Positions 26,338 to 34,506 of a stretch of DNA of 56,286 nucleotides are shown here, in pieces. The DNA is from Selenomonadaceae bacterium (GTDB lineage Bacteria; Bacillota; Negativicutes; Selenomonadales; Selenomonadaceae). Made by a program: the position numbers and the translations under genes. The DNA is taken from assembly GCA_017446845.1 (NCBI GenBank), contig JAFSOQ010000077.1, positions 1 through 56,286 on the forward strand, in the 5' to 3' direction. Within the stretch, counting starts at the first letter, position 1. Every line of letters begins with the position of its first letter. The notes beneath the pieces were generated by a model. It ran no database searches. It was not told the origin of the DNA and worked only from the letters and a program-made list of their open reading frames with translations.

Positions 26338-26681
26338 GGTTTAAAAAGTTTAGCGCGTCTGCACAAGTCAAGGAAAGCTTTTTCGGCGTCTTTAAATTTG
26401 GCGTTGACGAGAAATTTTCGTCCGAGAAGAATCATGCCGCAATCGGGGCGGAGAAAATTTTTATTGAGTCGATAAGCCTCGCGCATCAAACGTTTGACAC
26501 GGTTGCGAACGACCGCGCCGCCGAGTTTTTTACCCGCCGCGAAACCAACCTTACCGTTATAGCGTTCGTCATTGACGACGAGCAAAACAAACGCGTGATT
26601 TGCAAAAGACTTCCCGCGAGAGTGTACTGCGTTGAAATCGTGTTTGCCGCGAAAAATTTCGCTCTTGCTTAATCGAAACAC
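26334..26681 (-). CDS. rnpA: Ribonuclease P protein component
   Basis: Protein subunit of RNase P, needed for 5' maturation of tRNAs. 115 residues: an N-terminal region with the [17 protein letters not shown] pattern, the RNR-like basic motif [14 protein letters not shown] and the central beta sheet. GTG 26681 is chosen because GGAGG lies seven bases before it; the in-frame TTG at 26687 overlaps that site. Follows rpmH as in nearly all bacteria, but with a terminator-like hairpin between them. Confidence 0.94.
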   Translation of the reverse strand: MFRLSKSEIFRGKHDFNAVHSRGKSFANHAFVLLVVNDERYNGKVGFAAGKKLGGAVVRNRVKRLMREAYRLNKNFLRPDCGMILLGRKFLVNAKFKDAEKAFLDLCRRAKLFKP

Positions 26682-26710
26682 TTGCAATCCTCCACCCGCC
26701 GATAAAGCTT

Positions 26711-26739
26711 AAAAAAAAGGCCACTTCGATTAGTGACCT
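26711..26739 (-). terminator. Hairpin with T-run between rpmH and rnpA
   Basis: On the minus strand GGTCAC pairs with GTGGCC (one G-U pair), followed by nine T. It lies inside the operon, so it probably reduces rnpA and yidC transcription relative to the abundant ribosomal protein mRNA. Confidence 0.65.
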
Positions 26740-26748
26740 GTCGCACCC

Positions 26749-26883
26749 TCAAGCTGTAAGCACTTTCCTGCCACGCTGACGGCGTCTCTTAATGACAAGC
26801 CGCCCGCCTTTAGTTTTCATGCGTTCGCGAAAGCCGTGCGTTTTTTTGCGCCAATGTGTGTTCGGTTGAAATGTACGCTTCAA
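26749..26883 (-). CDS. rpmH: 50S ribosomal protein L34
   Basis: 44 residues, entirely typical: it starts with [17 protein letters not shown] after a TTG start codon and ends [12 protein letters not shown]. The TTG at 26883 is fixed by AGGGAGG upstream; the longer in-frame extension to 26955 does not resemble L34. First gene of the rpmH-rnpA-yidD-yidC-jag block. dnaA and an origin, often found upstream of rpmH, are not here; tmcAL is. Confidence 0.96.
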   Translation of the reverse strand: MKRTFQPNTHWRKKTHGFRERMKTKGGRLVIKRRRQRGRKVLTA

Positions 26884-26958
26884 GCCACTACACCTCCCTA
26901 AAGAAAGATAACAATGCCGATTATAGACGAGCAGTTTTTTTGTGTCAAGCGGCATTTT

Positions 26959-27025
26959 TAGCGATTAGTGATTAGTGATTAGAGAAAAATCAATCTCCCC
27001 CTGACCACCAGTCACTAATCACTAA
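26959..27025. repeat. Heptamer array, locus 9 (GTGATTA inverted pair) at the end of tmcAL
   Basis: Three GTGATTA units, an A-rich centre and opposite units overlapping the last codons of tmcAL. The array encodes the LVISD near the tmcAL C-terminus. Confidence 0.75.
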
Positions 27026-28216
27026 AAGTGGCGGCGTAGAAAAATCTTTATACGGAGGGTGCGGCGTCTCGAATAAAAGTTCGCGCAAATTTTCAGCCGA
27101 CACGTCGAACAGTAAAATTTTTTGATAAGGTTCCAAAACTCGGCGGCGTTCGTATAAATCGCGGCGATTTAAATGTTTAGTGAGCTTGATAATTTTTGGC
27201 GCGGAAATTTTTTTCAGCAATGCTCGTCCGCGTTCGTTGAAAGCCAAAACTTTTATGCAAGTCGTCTTGTCGAATTCGGCAACCTCTTCCGCCGTCAAGT
27301 TTAATAAAAAATATAACAGCAATCGGCGGATTCGGCTTGCAGTATATCGTCGCGCGGTCAAAGTTTCAATCAGTTCGGAGAAATTTTTTGCCGTCGACGC
27401 GTTCAGTAATCTGAAGTCTAAACCTTCGGTCATGCCGTAAATTTTTTTCAATTCGTCGACGCGGGAAGTTAAAAGCTTTGTCATGAGCGGACGGAACAAA
27501 AAATTTTCATCGACCAAGCCGGAAAGTTTTTCTTTGTACAAAGCGTTTAAAGTTTCGGTGTCGACCTGCGCGGCGATTTTTTCCCATGGCGGAGATTTTT
27601 CGTAAAGAGCGGCACGAATTGCCGACGCACTTGAAAATTTTTCCTGCAAGTTTAAATCGTCGTAGGCCGCGCCGATTCGTTTTATCAGCAGCGGCGAAAT
27701 TTTTTCGGGCAGGGCGCGTAAATATTCTGTCGCAAGGATTGTATTCGGTTGCCGCAAAAATTTTTCGTCGAGCTTTGTGACTTCGGATAAAATTTTCGTG
27801 ACTGCCGCCGCGTATGAAATTCCCTGCGACATCAGCCGCTTGAGTTTATCCGAAAAAAATTTTTCATCGAACGTCGACGCCGCCAATTTTAATTTTTCCA
27901 AGTCCGTGACTTCCGCGCCGAATGCCAACACGTCGACGACGCCTAAACTTTCCAAAATTTGAATTCCGCCGCGAGCAAAATCTTGAGCACTTCTTACAGC
28001 TTTGACGAACGGCAATTCCAAAACCAAATCGCACCCGCCAAGGATTGCCAATCTTGCCCGCGTCTGTTTGTCGAGGATTGCGGGCGAGCCTCGTTGAGTA
28101 AAACTTCCGCTCATCACCGCGACAATTTCTCCGTCGTAAAATTTTTTTATCTCGGAAATTTGGTGCGCGTGTCCCGCGTGAAACGGATTATACTCCGCGA
28201 TTATTCCGACTGCCAA
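26990..28216 (-). CDS. tmcAL: tRNA(Met) cytidine acetate ligase (TmcAL/YlbM)
   Basis: ATP- and acetate-dependent enzyme that makes N4-acetylcytidine at the wobble position of elongator tRNA-Met in Firmicutes. 408 residues. N-terminal nucleotidyltransferase domain with VGIIAEYNPFHAGHAHQI (HxGH), VMSGSFTQRGSPAILDK and VLELPFVKAVRSAQDFARGG; the C-terminal tRNA-binding part includes ARRYTASRIRRLLLYFLL. TTG 28216 with GGAGGCG upstream is the best start; the extra 42 residues of the longest frame are not conserved in kind. The final residues (LVISDWWSGGD) come from a heptamer array and are probably not native to the family. Confidence 0.92.
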   Translation of the reverse strand: MAVGIIAEYNPFHAGHAHQISEIKKFYDGEIVAVMSGSFTQRGSPAILDKQTRARLAILGGCDLVLELPFVKAVRSAQDFARGGIQILESLGVVDVLAFGAEVTDLEKLKLAASTFDEKFFSDKLKRLMSQGISYAAAVTKILSEVTKLDEKFLRQPNTILATEYLRALPEKISPLLIKRIGAAYDDLNLQEKFSSASAIRAALYEKSPPWEKIAAQVDTETLNALYKEKLSGLVDENFLFRPLMTKLLTSRVDELKKIYGMTEGLDFRLLNASTAKNFSELIETLTARRYTASRIRRLLLYFLLNLTAEEVAEFDKTTCIKVLAFNERGRALLKKISAPKIIKLTKHLNRRDLYERRRVLEPYQKILLFDVSAENLRELLFETPHPPYKDFSTPPLLVISDWWSGGD

Positions 28217-28249
28217 TTTTTTCGCCTCCGATAATTTCAGTTTAAATTC

Positions 28250-28278
28250 TTGCAACAATTTTTCAAATGGTGTATACT
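28250..28278 (+). promoter_or_regulatory. Promoter of the glucosaminidase gene
   Basis: TTGCAA (28250-28255), 17-nt spacer, TATACT (28273-28278). It lies in the 111-nt divergent gap between tmcAL and the glucosaminidase gene. Confidence 0.6.
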
Positions 28279-28327
28279 TCGCGGCAGATGATAAATTCCT
28301 GAAAAAAATCTGTACGAGGTGAATGAC

Positions 28328-29086
28328 TTGAAGTTTTCTCAAGCAAAAAAATTATTCGCGGCGGCATTGCTCGGCGCATTTGCGTTTTCAATTCCGATGA
28401 CGGTTGATGCAAGAATGCACGACCCGAAAGTTGAAACGAAATCCGTCGAACGGAAATTGCCGACTCTGCGTGAACGAGTAGCCGAAACCATGAGCAAATT
28501 TAAACCTGCCGAAAACGAAGAAACTTTCGACGCATTTAATAGAAATCAAAACTTTTCCGTGCCGACGACCGTATCGACTGCCGACACGTCGATAATCGGA
28601 ACGCCCATTGCCACTCAGCAACAATGCGTTAAATATCTCCTGCGCAATAATCCTCATCCTAATTTGAAAGTTTCGGCGGAAGAAATTGTCGCTTATTACT
28701 ACGAGGAAGGTGCTCGCGAGGGAATTCGCCCCGACGTTGCCTTTGCTCAAGCACTCAAGGAAACGGGCTTTTTCCGCTACGGCGGCGATGTCATTCCCGA
28801 ACAAAATAATTATTGCGGACTGGGTACGACGGGCGGCGGCGTCAAAGGTGAATTTTTCGCGACGCCTCAACTCGGAGTTCGTGCCCACATTCAACACTTG
28901 CTTGCTTATTCTTCGACGCGACGTCCCACAATGCCTGTCGTCGACCCGCGCTACGGAATTGTTCGGCAAGCTTACGGCTCGCGGACTTTGGGCAAGTGGC
29001 AGGATTTGAACGGACGTTGGGCAGTGCCCGGCAGATTTTACGGTCAAGAAATTTTGTCCATGTTCAAAGATATTTTAATTCAATAA
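28328..29086 (+). CDS. Secreted glucosaminidase-domain protein (peptidoglycan hydrolase)
   Basis: 252 residues. A signal peptide covers ~1-28 (basic start, LFAAALLGAFAFSIP, cleavage near DAR). A ~70-residue linker follows, then a glucosaminidase (FlgJ/LytG-like) domain from ~105: AEEIVAYYYEEGAREGIRPDVAFAQALKETGFF holds the likely catalytic Glu, then NNYCGLGTTGGG and a tail with GKWQDLNGRW. Probably trims or remodels peptidoglycan outside the cytoplasmic membrane. The TTG at 28328 is preferred over the GTG at 28319 because GAGGTG precedes it at proper distance. Confidence 0.82.
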   Translation: MKFSQAKKLFAAALLGAFAFSIPMTVDARMHDPKVETKSVERKLPTLRERVAETMSKFKPAENEETFDAFNRNQNFSVPTTVSTADTSIIGTPIATQQQCVKYLLRNNPHPNLKVSAEEIVAYYYEEGAREGIRPDVAFAQALKETGFFRYGGDVIPEQNNYCGLGTTGGGVKGEFFATPQLGVRAHIQHLLAYSSTRRPTMPVVDPRYGIVRQAYGSRTLGKWQDLNGRWAVPGRFYGQEILSMFKDILIQ

Positions 29087-29132
29087 CGCCGGTGTAAAAA
29101 AATTCCTAATTTCTTTTGCGGAGGTGCTTTTT

Positions 29133-30119
29133 ATGGCTGAAAAGAATTTAAATTGGGCGGTGCTCGGAGTCGGCGTCATTGCCAACGAAATGGCGCGGGC
29201 TTTCCACAAGCAGGGAAAAACTTTTTACGCCGTCGCCAATCGCACGCATGAAAAAGCCGTCGCCTTCGCCGAAAAATACAACGTCGCAAAAGTTTACGAC
29301 AGCATTGACGAAATTTTTACTGATGAAAATGTTGACGTGATTTATATTACCACGCCGCACAACACGCATTATCCGTTCATGAAACGCGCTCTCGAAAACG
29401 GCAAGCATTTACTCGTTGAAAAATCTATCACGCTCAACAGCCGCGAACTCGACGAAATGATTGCCCTTGCCAATAAAAAAAATCTTATCCTTGCCGAGGC
29501 AATGACGATTTGGCACATGCCGCTTTATAAAAATCTTTGGCGCAGCATTAAACGCGGCGATTTCGGCAAGGTTCAGATTATCACGCTGAATTTCGGCAGC
29601 TTTAAGGAATACGACATGCGCAACAGATTTTTTAATTTGGACTTGGCGGGCGGCGCGCTTTTGGATATCGGCGTTTATGCTTTGTCGATTGTGCGTTCGT
29701 TCATGACGGAAAAGCCGACGGAAATTTTAAGTCAGTGGAAGCCTTCGCCGACGGGTTCGGACGAATTTTCGACGATTCTTTTAAAAAATTCTAGCGGGCA
29801 AATGGCGACGGTCGCGCTGTCCATGCACTCCAAGCAACCCAAACGCGCGGTTATCAGTTGCGAAAAAGGTTACATTGAGATTATGGAATATCCCCGCGCA
29901 GAAAAAGCGATTTTCGTCGACGCGGAGACCGGTGCCGTTAAAGAAATTTTTGCGGGCGAACAGACCGACGCGCTTTTCTACGAGCTGAACGACATGGAGC
30001 AGGCGATTTTAAGCGGCGACGCCTCCGAAATGAAACTCAACTTTTCAAAAGACGTTATGGATATTATGACGACGCTCAGAAAAAATTGGAAACTGCGTTA
30101 TCCGAATGAAGTCTGGTAA
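29133..30119 (+). CDS. Gfo/Idh/MocA-family NAD(P)-dependent oxidoreductase
   Basis: 328 residues. N-terminal Rossmann fold with WAVLGVGVIANEMARAF, ANRTHEKAVAFAEKYN and YITTPHNTHYPF; the catalytic-type Lys is in HLLVEKSITLN, with C-terminal GGALLDIGVYALS. This family oxidises sugars, inositols or related diols and includes dehydrogenases and reductases; the substrate cannot be inferred. ATG 29133 follows GGAGGTG; the upstream in-frame GTG is part of that site. It may be transcribed together with the permease 29 nt downstream. Confidence 0.88.
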   Translation: MAEKNLNWAVLGVGVIANEMARAFHKQGKTFYAVANRTHEKAVAFAEKYNVAKVYDSIDEIFTDENVDVIYITTPHNTHYPFMKRALENGKHLLVEKSITLNSRELDEMIALANKKNLILAEAMTIWHMPLYKNLWRSIKRGDFGKVQIITLNFGSFKEYDMRNRFFNLDLAGGALLDIGVYALSIVRSFMTEKPTEILSQWKPSPTGSDEFSTILLKNSSGQMATVALSMHSKQPKRAVISCEKGYIEIMEYPRAEKAIFVDAETGAVKEIFAGEQTDALFYELNDMEQAILSGDASEMKLNFSKDVMDIMTTLRKNWKLRYPNEVW

Positions 30120-30148
30120 AAAAAATTTTTCCTCTTGGTGATTTTGGT

Positions 30149-31483
30149 ATGTCTGAAAATAAAATGCAACGCGGTTTGAAAAACCGTCATCTGCAAATGA
30201 TTGCGTTGGGCACGGCAGTCGGCACGGGTTTATTTTACGGCTCGACTGCGACAATCGCGATGGCAGGTCCCGCCGTTTCTTTGAGTTATTTAACGGGCGG
30301 GATAATTATTTTTCTAATCGTGAGAATGCTCGGCGAAATGTCGGTTGAAGAACCTGTCAGCGGCTCATTCAGCTACTACGCCGCGAAATATTGGGGAGCC
30401 TTCCCCGGATTTTTGGCGGGCTGGAATTATTGGTTTCTTTATATTCTCGTGAGCATGGCGGAACTTTCTGCCGTGTCGATTTATTTGGGCTACTGGTTCC
30501 CCGATTTGCCCAAATGGATTGGCGTGCTCGCCTGCTTGATTATTATCACGGTGATAAATTTGGTCACGGTCAGCGCGTACGGCGAAATTGAATTTTGGAT
30601 GGCGTTCATAAAAATTGCCGCGATTATCGGCATGATTTTGCTCGGCTCGTATTATATTTTTACCGACCCCGACCCTTTCCCGGAAAATTTTTCTAACCTG
30701 TGGAATTACGGAGGATTTTTCCCGAACGGCGCGAGCGGTTTTATAATGTCGCTGGCTCCGGTGCTGTTCAGTTTCGGCGGCATTGAGTTAATCGGAATCA
30801 CGGCGGGCGAGGCTGAAAATCCCGATAAAACCATTCCGCGCGCAATCAATCAAGTTATCTACAGAATTTTAATTTTCTACGTCGGCACGATGATTGTTCT
30901 CATGACGCTTTGGCCGTGGAATGAAGTCGGCAAGGAGGCAAGTCCGTTCGTGCAAATTTTTGAGTACGCGGGCTTTGCTGCCGCCGCGAACATTTTAAAT
31001 TTCGTCGTGTTGACTGCGGCGGTCAGCGTTTACAATTCGGCGATTTATTCCAATTCGCGAATGCTTTACGGCTTGGCGAAGAGCAACAACGCTCCGAAAT
31101 TTTTTGAAAAACTTTCAAGGCGCGGCGTCCCCGTCAACGGAATTTTAGTTTCTTCGGGGATAACTCTTTTGGCGGCGGTCTTGAATTATCTTTTGCCCGA
31201 CGAAGTTTTTATGTACATGATGGCAATCGTGACGGGCGCGGTGGTAATCAGCTGGGGATTAATCGTCTTGACGCATTTAAAATTCCGTCAGCACTGCGCG
31301 GCTGAAGGTATCGTCCCGAAATTTAAAGCGTTGTTCTATCCGTTCGCAAATTATTTGTGCTTGGCATTTTTGGCGGGCATTTTGATAATCATGGCAATGA
31401 TGGACGAAATGCGCCCCGCAGTTATCGTCATGCCGATTTGGATTTTGGCGATTTGGTTTTTCTATCACTCGAAGAAAAAATAA
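30149..31483 (+). CDS. APC-superfamily amino acid permease (AAT family)
   Basis: 444 residues with about twelve membrane segments. It starts with the family pattern RGLKNRHLQMIALGTAVGTGLFYGS (unwound TM1 with GTAVGTG), followed by MLGEMSVEEPVSGSFSYYA and, in TM6, SFGGIELIGITAGEAENP. These match the amino-acid transporter family (GabP, ProY, LysP, CycA). The substrate is open, but a neutral or basic amino acid is likely. The ribosome site is weak, so it may be translated after the oxidoreductase gene. Unlike the transporter-kinase at 42 kb it has no extra domain. Confidence 0.9.
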   Translation: MSENKMQRGLKNRHLQMIALGTAVGTGLFYGSTATIAMAGPAVSLSYLTGGIIIFLIVRMLGEMSVEEPVSGSFSYYAAKYWGAFPGFLAGWNYWFLYILVSMAELSAVSIYLGYWFPDLPKWIGVLACLIIITVINLVTVSAYGEIEFWMAFIKIAAIIGMILLGSYYIFTDPDPFPENFSNLWNYGGFFPNGASGFIMSLAPVLFSFGGIELIGITAGEAENPDKTIPRAINQVIYRILIFYVGTMIVLMTLWPWNEVGKEASPFVQIFEYAGFAAAANILNFVVLTAAVSVYNSAIYSNSRMLYGLAKSNNAPKFFEKLSRRGVPVNGILVSSGITLLAAVLNYLLPDEVFMYMMAIVTGAVVISWGLIVLTHLKFRQHCAAEGIVPKFKALFYPFANYLCLAFLAGILIIMAMMDEMRPAVIVMPIWILAIWFFYHSKKK

Positions 31484-31515
31484 GAATCGGAAAAAATTCC
31501 TGATTAACAGAACGC

Positions 31516-31544
31516 TTGCCTTGCCTTCGGAAATTCGCTAAAAT
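31516..31544 (+). promoter_or_regulatory. Promoter of hisIE
   Basis: TTGCCT (31516-31521), 17-nt spacer, TAAAAT (31539-31544), 27 nt before the hisIE ATG. Confidence 0.55.
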
Positions 31545-31570
31545 AAGCGAGTCAAAAGGAGGCCTTTTTT

Positions 31571-32269
31571 ATGGATATTGACATCAGCAAGATTAAATTT
31601 GACGAGTCGGGATTGGTTCCCGCGATTGTGCAAGAAGAAAGCGGGCAAGTTCTCATGCTCGCCTACATGAACGAAGAATCGCTCAACAAGACTATTGAAA
31701 CAGGTTACACGCATTTTTACAGCCGCTCCCGCCAAACGCTCTGGAAGAAAGGCGAAACCAGCGGCAATGTCCAGCAAGTCAAAGCTCTCTACTACGACTG
31801 CGACGGCGATACCCTCCTTGTCAAAGTTCATCAAACGGGCGTCGCGTGCCACACGGGAACTTATTCCTGTTTCAGCGGACGCAGGCTCGACGAAAATAAA
31901 AATCTCCCCGCCGTTATCGAACAACCGCCCGAAGATTTGTCGCTCGTCCTCTATGAACTTTATTCGGTCATTAAAGACCGTCAGCGGCACCCCGTCGACG
32001 GCTCCTACACCAATTATCTTTTCAACATGGGGCACGACAAAATTTTAAAGAAAGTCGGCGAAGAGGCGGTCGAAACTATTATCGCGTCGAAGAACGGCGA
32101 CAAAGATAAAATTATTTACGAGATGGGCGATTTGTGGTATCACTGCTTGGTTTTGTTGGCGTGGCACGCCATTAAGCCCGAAGAACTTTTCTCCGAGTTA
32201 ATGAACCGTCGCAAGGGCGGCAATTATCACAAGTTCACGGGCAAGACCGGCGAACGTCCCGCAGATTAA
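31571..32269 (+). CDS. hisIE: Bifunctional phosphoribosyl-AMP cyclohydrolase / phosphoribosyl-ATP pyrophosphatase
   Basis: Second and third steps of histidine synthesis. 232 residues. The N-terminal HisI domain (~1-115) has [37 protein letters not shown] and the zinc ligands in [12 protein letters not shown] and GVACHTG. The C-terminal HisE domain (~130-225) has the acidic pattern [14 protein letters not shown] and [14 protein letters not shown]. Own promoter, strong AAAGGAGG. No other his gene is within the window, so the pathway genes are dispersed or the main operon lies elsewhere. The heptamer array behind it overlaps the stop region. Confidence 0.96.
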   Translation: MDIDISKIKFDESGLVPAIVQEESGQVLMLAYMNEESLNKTIETGYTHFYSRSRQTLWKKGETSGNVQQVKALYYDCDGDTLLVKVHQTGVACHTGTYSCFSGRRLDENKNLPAVIEQPPEDLSLVLYELYSVIKDRQRHPVDGSYTNYLFNMGHDKILKKVGEEAVETIIASKNGDKDKIIYEMGDLWYHCLVLLAWHAIKPEELFSELMNRRKGGNYHKFTGKTGERPAD

Positions 32270-32299
32270 TTGGGAATTTGGAATTGGGAATTGGGAATG
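32268..32299. repeat. Heptamer array, locus 10 (GGGAATT) ending in a start codon
   Basis: About four units of TGGGAATT/TTGGAATT running from the hisIE stop codon directly into the ATG of the deacetylase gene; the last unit reads GGGAATG and contains the start codon. Confidence 0.8.
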
Positions 32300-33094
32300 A
32301 AAAAATTTTTTCTGATTGTGTTGATTATTTTCGGACTGGGCTTTTATCATTCGCAGGCGCAGAACATTGAGGAAATTTCTGCCATAGCCGACGCTCCGAA
32401 AATTTTGGTGCTCAACTATCATCAAATTGCAAACAACAGCTCGAATCCGCTTTCCGTCTCGACAAACGATTTCGATACGCAGATGAAATTTTTGGTCGAC
32501 AGCGGCTGTATTACGATTACGCCCGACGAACTTTATGCGGGACTTAACGGGGAAATGGAATTGCCACCCAAGCCCGTGCTGATAACTTTCGACGACGGCT
32601 ATCTTGATAATTACACCAATGCTTTTCCGATTCTCAAGAAATATAATTTGCAGGCGACGATTTTTATTATCCCGGCGTTCACGAGCGTTTATCCCGGTTA
32701 CATGACTTGGGAGCAGCTCAAGGAAATGGAAGCGAACGGCATAACGATTGAATCACATACGCTGACGCACCCGAAGCTTGAAGAATTGCCCGATGATGAA
32801 ATTCGCCTTGAACTGCTGAACTCGAAAAATTTGCTTGAGGAAAATCTCGGTCACCCGGTTGAATTTCTTGCCTACCCGACGGGCACTTACAATTTGCATA
32901 TTGCGGGCATTGCGCAGGATTTGGGCTATAAGGGCGCGTTCACGATTAAATATGGTATCGTTGACAAGGGCAGTAATTTTTTTGCCTTGGAGCGCGTTCC
33001 GATTTTCAACACCGCGCAAAATACCATGAAAAATTTTTACGAACGAATTGCTTGGCGACAGAGCTTTGAAGAATTCGGCTGGCAAAAAAAATAA
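32297..33094 (+). CDS. Secreted polysaccharide deacetylase (NodB/CE4 family)
   Basis: 265 residues. Signal peptide at ~1-22 (MKKFFLIVLIIFGLGF, cleavage near AQA/Q). NodB domain from ~40: VLNYHQI, ITFDDGYLDNY (catalytic Asp pair), IFIIPAFT, ESHTLTHPKL (metal-binding H-x3-H) and a late LAYPTGTYN. Likely removes acetyl groups from peptidoglycan or an envelope polysaccharide outside the membrane. No classical Shine-Dalgarno: the GGGAATT array itself stands in the ribosome-site position and supplies the ATG. The frame before 32297 is only repeat and hisIE tail, so this start is well supported. Confidence 0.9.
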   Translation: MKKFFLIVLIIFGLGFYHSQAQNIEEISAIADAPKILVLNYHQIANNSSNPLSVSTNDFDTQMKFLVDSGCITITPDELYAGLNGEMELPPKPVLITFDDGYLDNYTNAFPILKKYNLQATIFIIPAFTSVYPGYMTWEQLKEMEANGITIESHTLTHPKLEELPDDEIRLELLNSKNLLEENLGHPVEFLAYPTGTYNLHIAGIAQDLGYKGAFTIKYGIVDKGSNFFALERVPIFNTAQNTMKNFYERIAWRQSFEEFGWQKK

Positions 33095-33149
33095 GCGGCT
33101 GTTCCGCTCTTGATAAGTGTGGACTGCGCAAAACCATGTTGCTTAAATT

Positions 33150-34481
33150 TTATTCCGAATCTTTTTGATTGTGTTTGCGAACGATAAATTTTAACGGAGT
33201 GCCTTCAAAGCCGAAACTATCGCGCAATCGATTTTCTATGAATCTAAGGTAAGAGAAATGCAAAAGTTCAGGTTCGTTGACGAAAATTATAAATTTCGGC
33301 GGACAAATGTCGGCTTGCGTCACGAAGAAAATTTTTGCCGACTTACCTTTTTTGCTTGGCGGAGGATTGACGGCAATCGCGTCGCGAATCAACTCATTTA
33401 AAACGCTCGTTTGAATTCTCATTGACTGCTGCTCGGCGACGAATTTAACAAGCTCCGTCACGCGGTCGACGCGTTGTCCCGTCAAAGCACTGGTATAAAC
33501 GACGGGCGCATATTGCAAAAAGCCCAGACGATTTCTTAAATCATCGGTAAAACGATTCGTCGAGCGGTCGTGCTTATTCGGGAAAATATCCCACTTGTTG
33601 ACGACGATAACGCAGCCTTTGCCCGAATCATGCGCGTAGCCCGCGATTTTTTTATCTTGCTCAGTGATGCCGACGGGTGCTTCAATCAACATCAGCACGA
33701 CATCTGCGCGGTCAATCGCACGCAACGAACGAATCACGCTGTAACGTTCGACAGGCTCTTCAATTTTAGATTTGCGTCTCATGCCTGCCGTATCAATCAG
33801 CGTGAATTTTGTTCCGTCCGTGAAAAAATGCGTGTCGATTGCGTCGCGAGTCGTTCCGGGCACGTCACTTACGATAACGCGTTCTTCGCCGAGCAATTTA
33901 TTTACCAGCGAAGATTTTCCGACGTTCGGGCGTCCGATAACCGCAATTCTTATCTCGTCCTCGTCGCGAGTTTCTATTTCGGTTTTCGGGAAACTTTTTA
34001 TCACGGCATCGAGTAAATCGCCAAGATTCAGGGCATTACTTGCGGAAATTCCAATCGGCTCACCCAAACCCAAATTGTAAAATTCGTAAACTTCCTGCTC
34101 CAAATTTACGCCGTCGATTTTGTTGACAGCCAAAACTATCGGCTTGTTTGCTCCGCGCAACATTTTTCCTATATCTTCGTCAGCCGAAGTCAAGCCCGTG
34201 CGTCCGTCGACGACAAAAATTATTGCGTCCGCCTCTTCAACTGCGATTTGCGCTTGAATTTTTATCGAGTTCAACATTTTGTCTGCCGATTTTATTTCAA
34301 TGCCGCCCGTGTCTATCAATGTGAATTCTTTGTCGAGCCAGGTGGCGTCCATGTAAATTCGGTCGCGCGTCACGCCCGCCACGTCGTCGACTATCGACAA
34401 TCTTTTTTTGCCTATCTGATTGAAAAGCGTCGATTTCCCGACGTTCGGTCGCCCGACTATCGCCACTATCGGTTTACTCAT
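33150..34481 (-). CDS. der: Ribosome biogenesis GTPase Der (EngA)
   Basis: 443 residues with two tandem GTPase domains and a C-terminal KH-like domain. Domain 1: GRPNVGKSTLFN, DTGGIE and NKID. Domain 2: GRPNVGKSSLVN, DTAGMRRKSK and NKWD. The end (FEGTPLKFIVRKHN) is typical. Required for 50S subunit maturation. ATG 34481 is preceded by the Shine-Dalgarno hairpin repeat. The DUF512 gene lies upstream in the same direction, as in many Firmicutes. Confidence 0.97.
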   Translation of the reverse strand: MSKPIVAIVGRPNVGKSTLFNQIGKKRLSIVDDVAGVTRDRIYMDATWLDKEFTLIDTGGIEIKSADKMLNSIKIQAQIAVEEADAIIFVVDGRTGLTSADEDIGKMLRGANKPIVLAVNKIDGVNLEQEVYEFYNLGLGEPIGISASNALNLGDLLDAVIKSFPKTEIETRDEDEIRIAVIGRPNVGKSSLVNKLLGEERVIVSDVPGTTRDAIDTHFFTDGTKFTLIDTAGMRRKSKIEEPVERYSVIRSLRAIDRADVVLMLIEAPVGITEQDKKIAGYAHDSGKGCVIVVNKWDIFPNKHDRSTNRFTDDLRNRLGFLQYAPVVYTSALTGQRVDRVTELVKFVAEQQSMRIQTSVLNELIRDAIAVNPPPSKKGKSAKIFFVTQADICPPKFIIFVNEPELLHFSYLRFIENRLRDSFGFEGTPLKFIVRKHNQKDSE

Positions 34482-34483
34482 GG

Positions 34484-34506
34484 AAAATCTCCCTTCGGTC
34501 GATTTT
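34484..34506 (-). promoter_or_regulatory. Shine-Dalgarno hairpin repeat, copy 4 (der)
   Basis: Minus strand: AAAATC and GATTTT arms with the loop GACCGAAGGGA. It overlaps the stop codon of the DUF512 gene and lies just before the der ATG. Confidence 0.6.
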
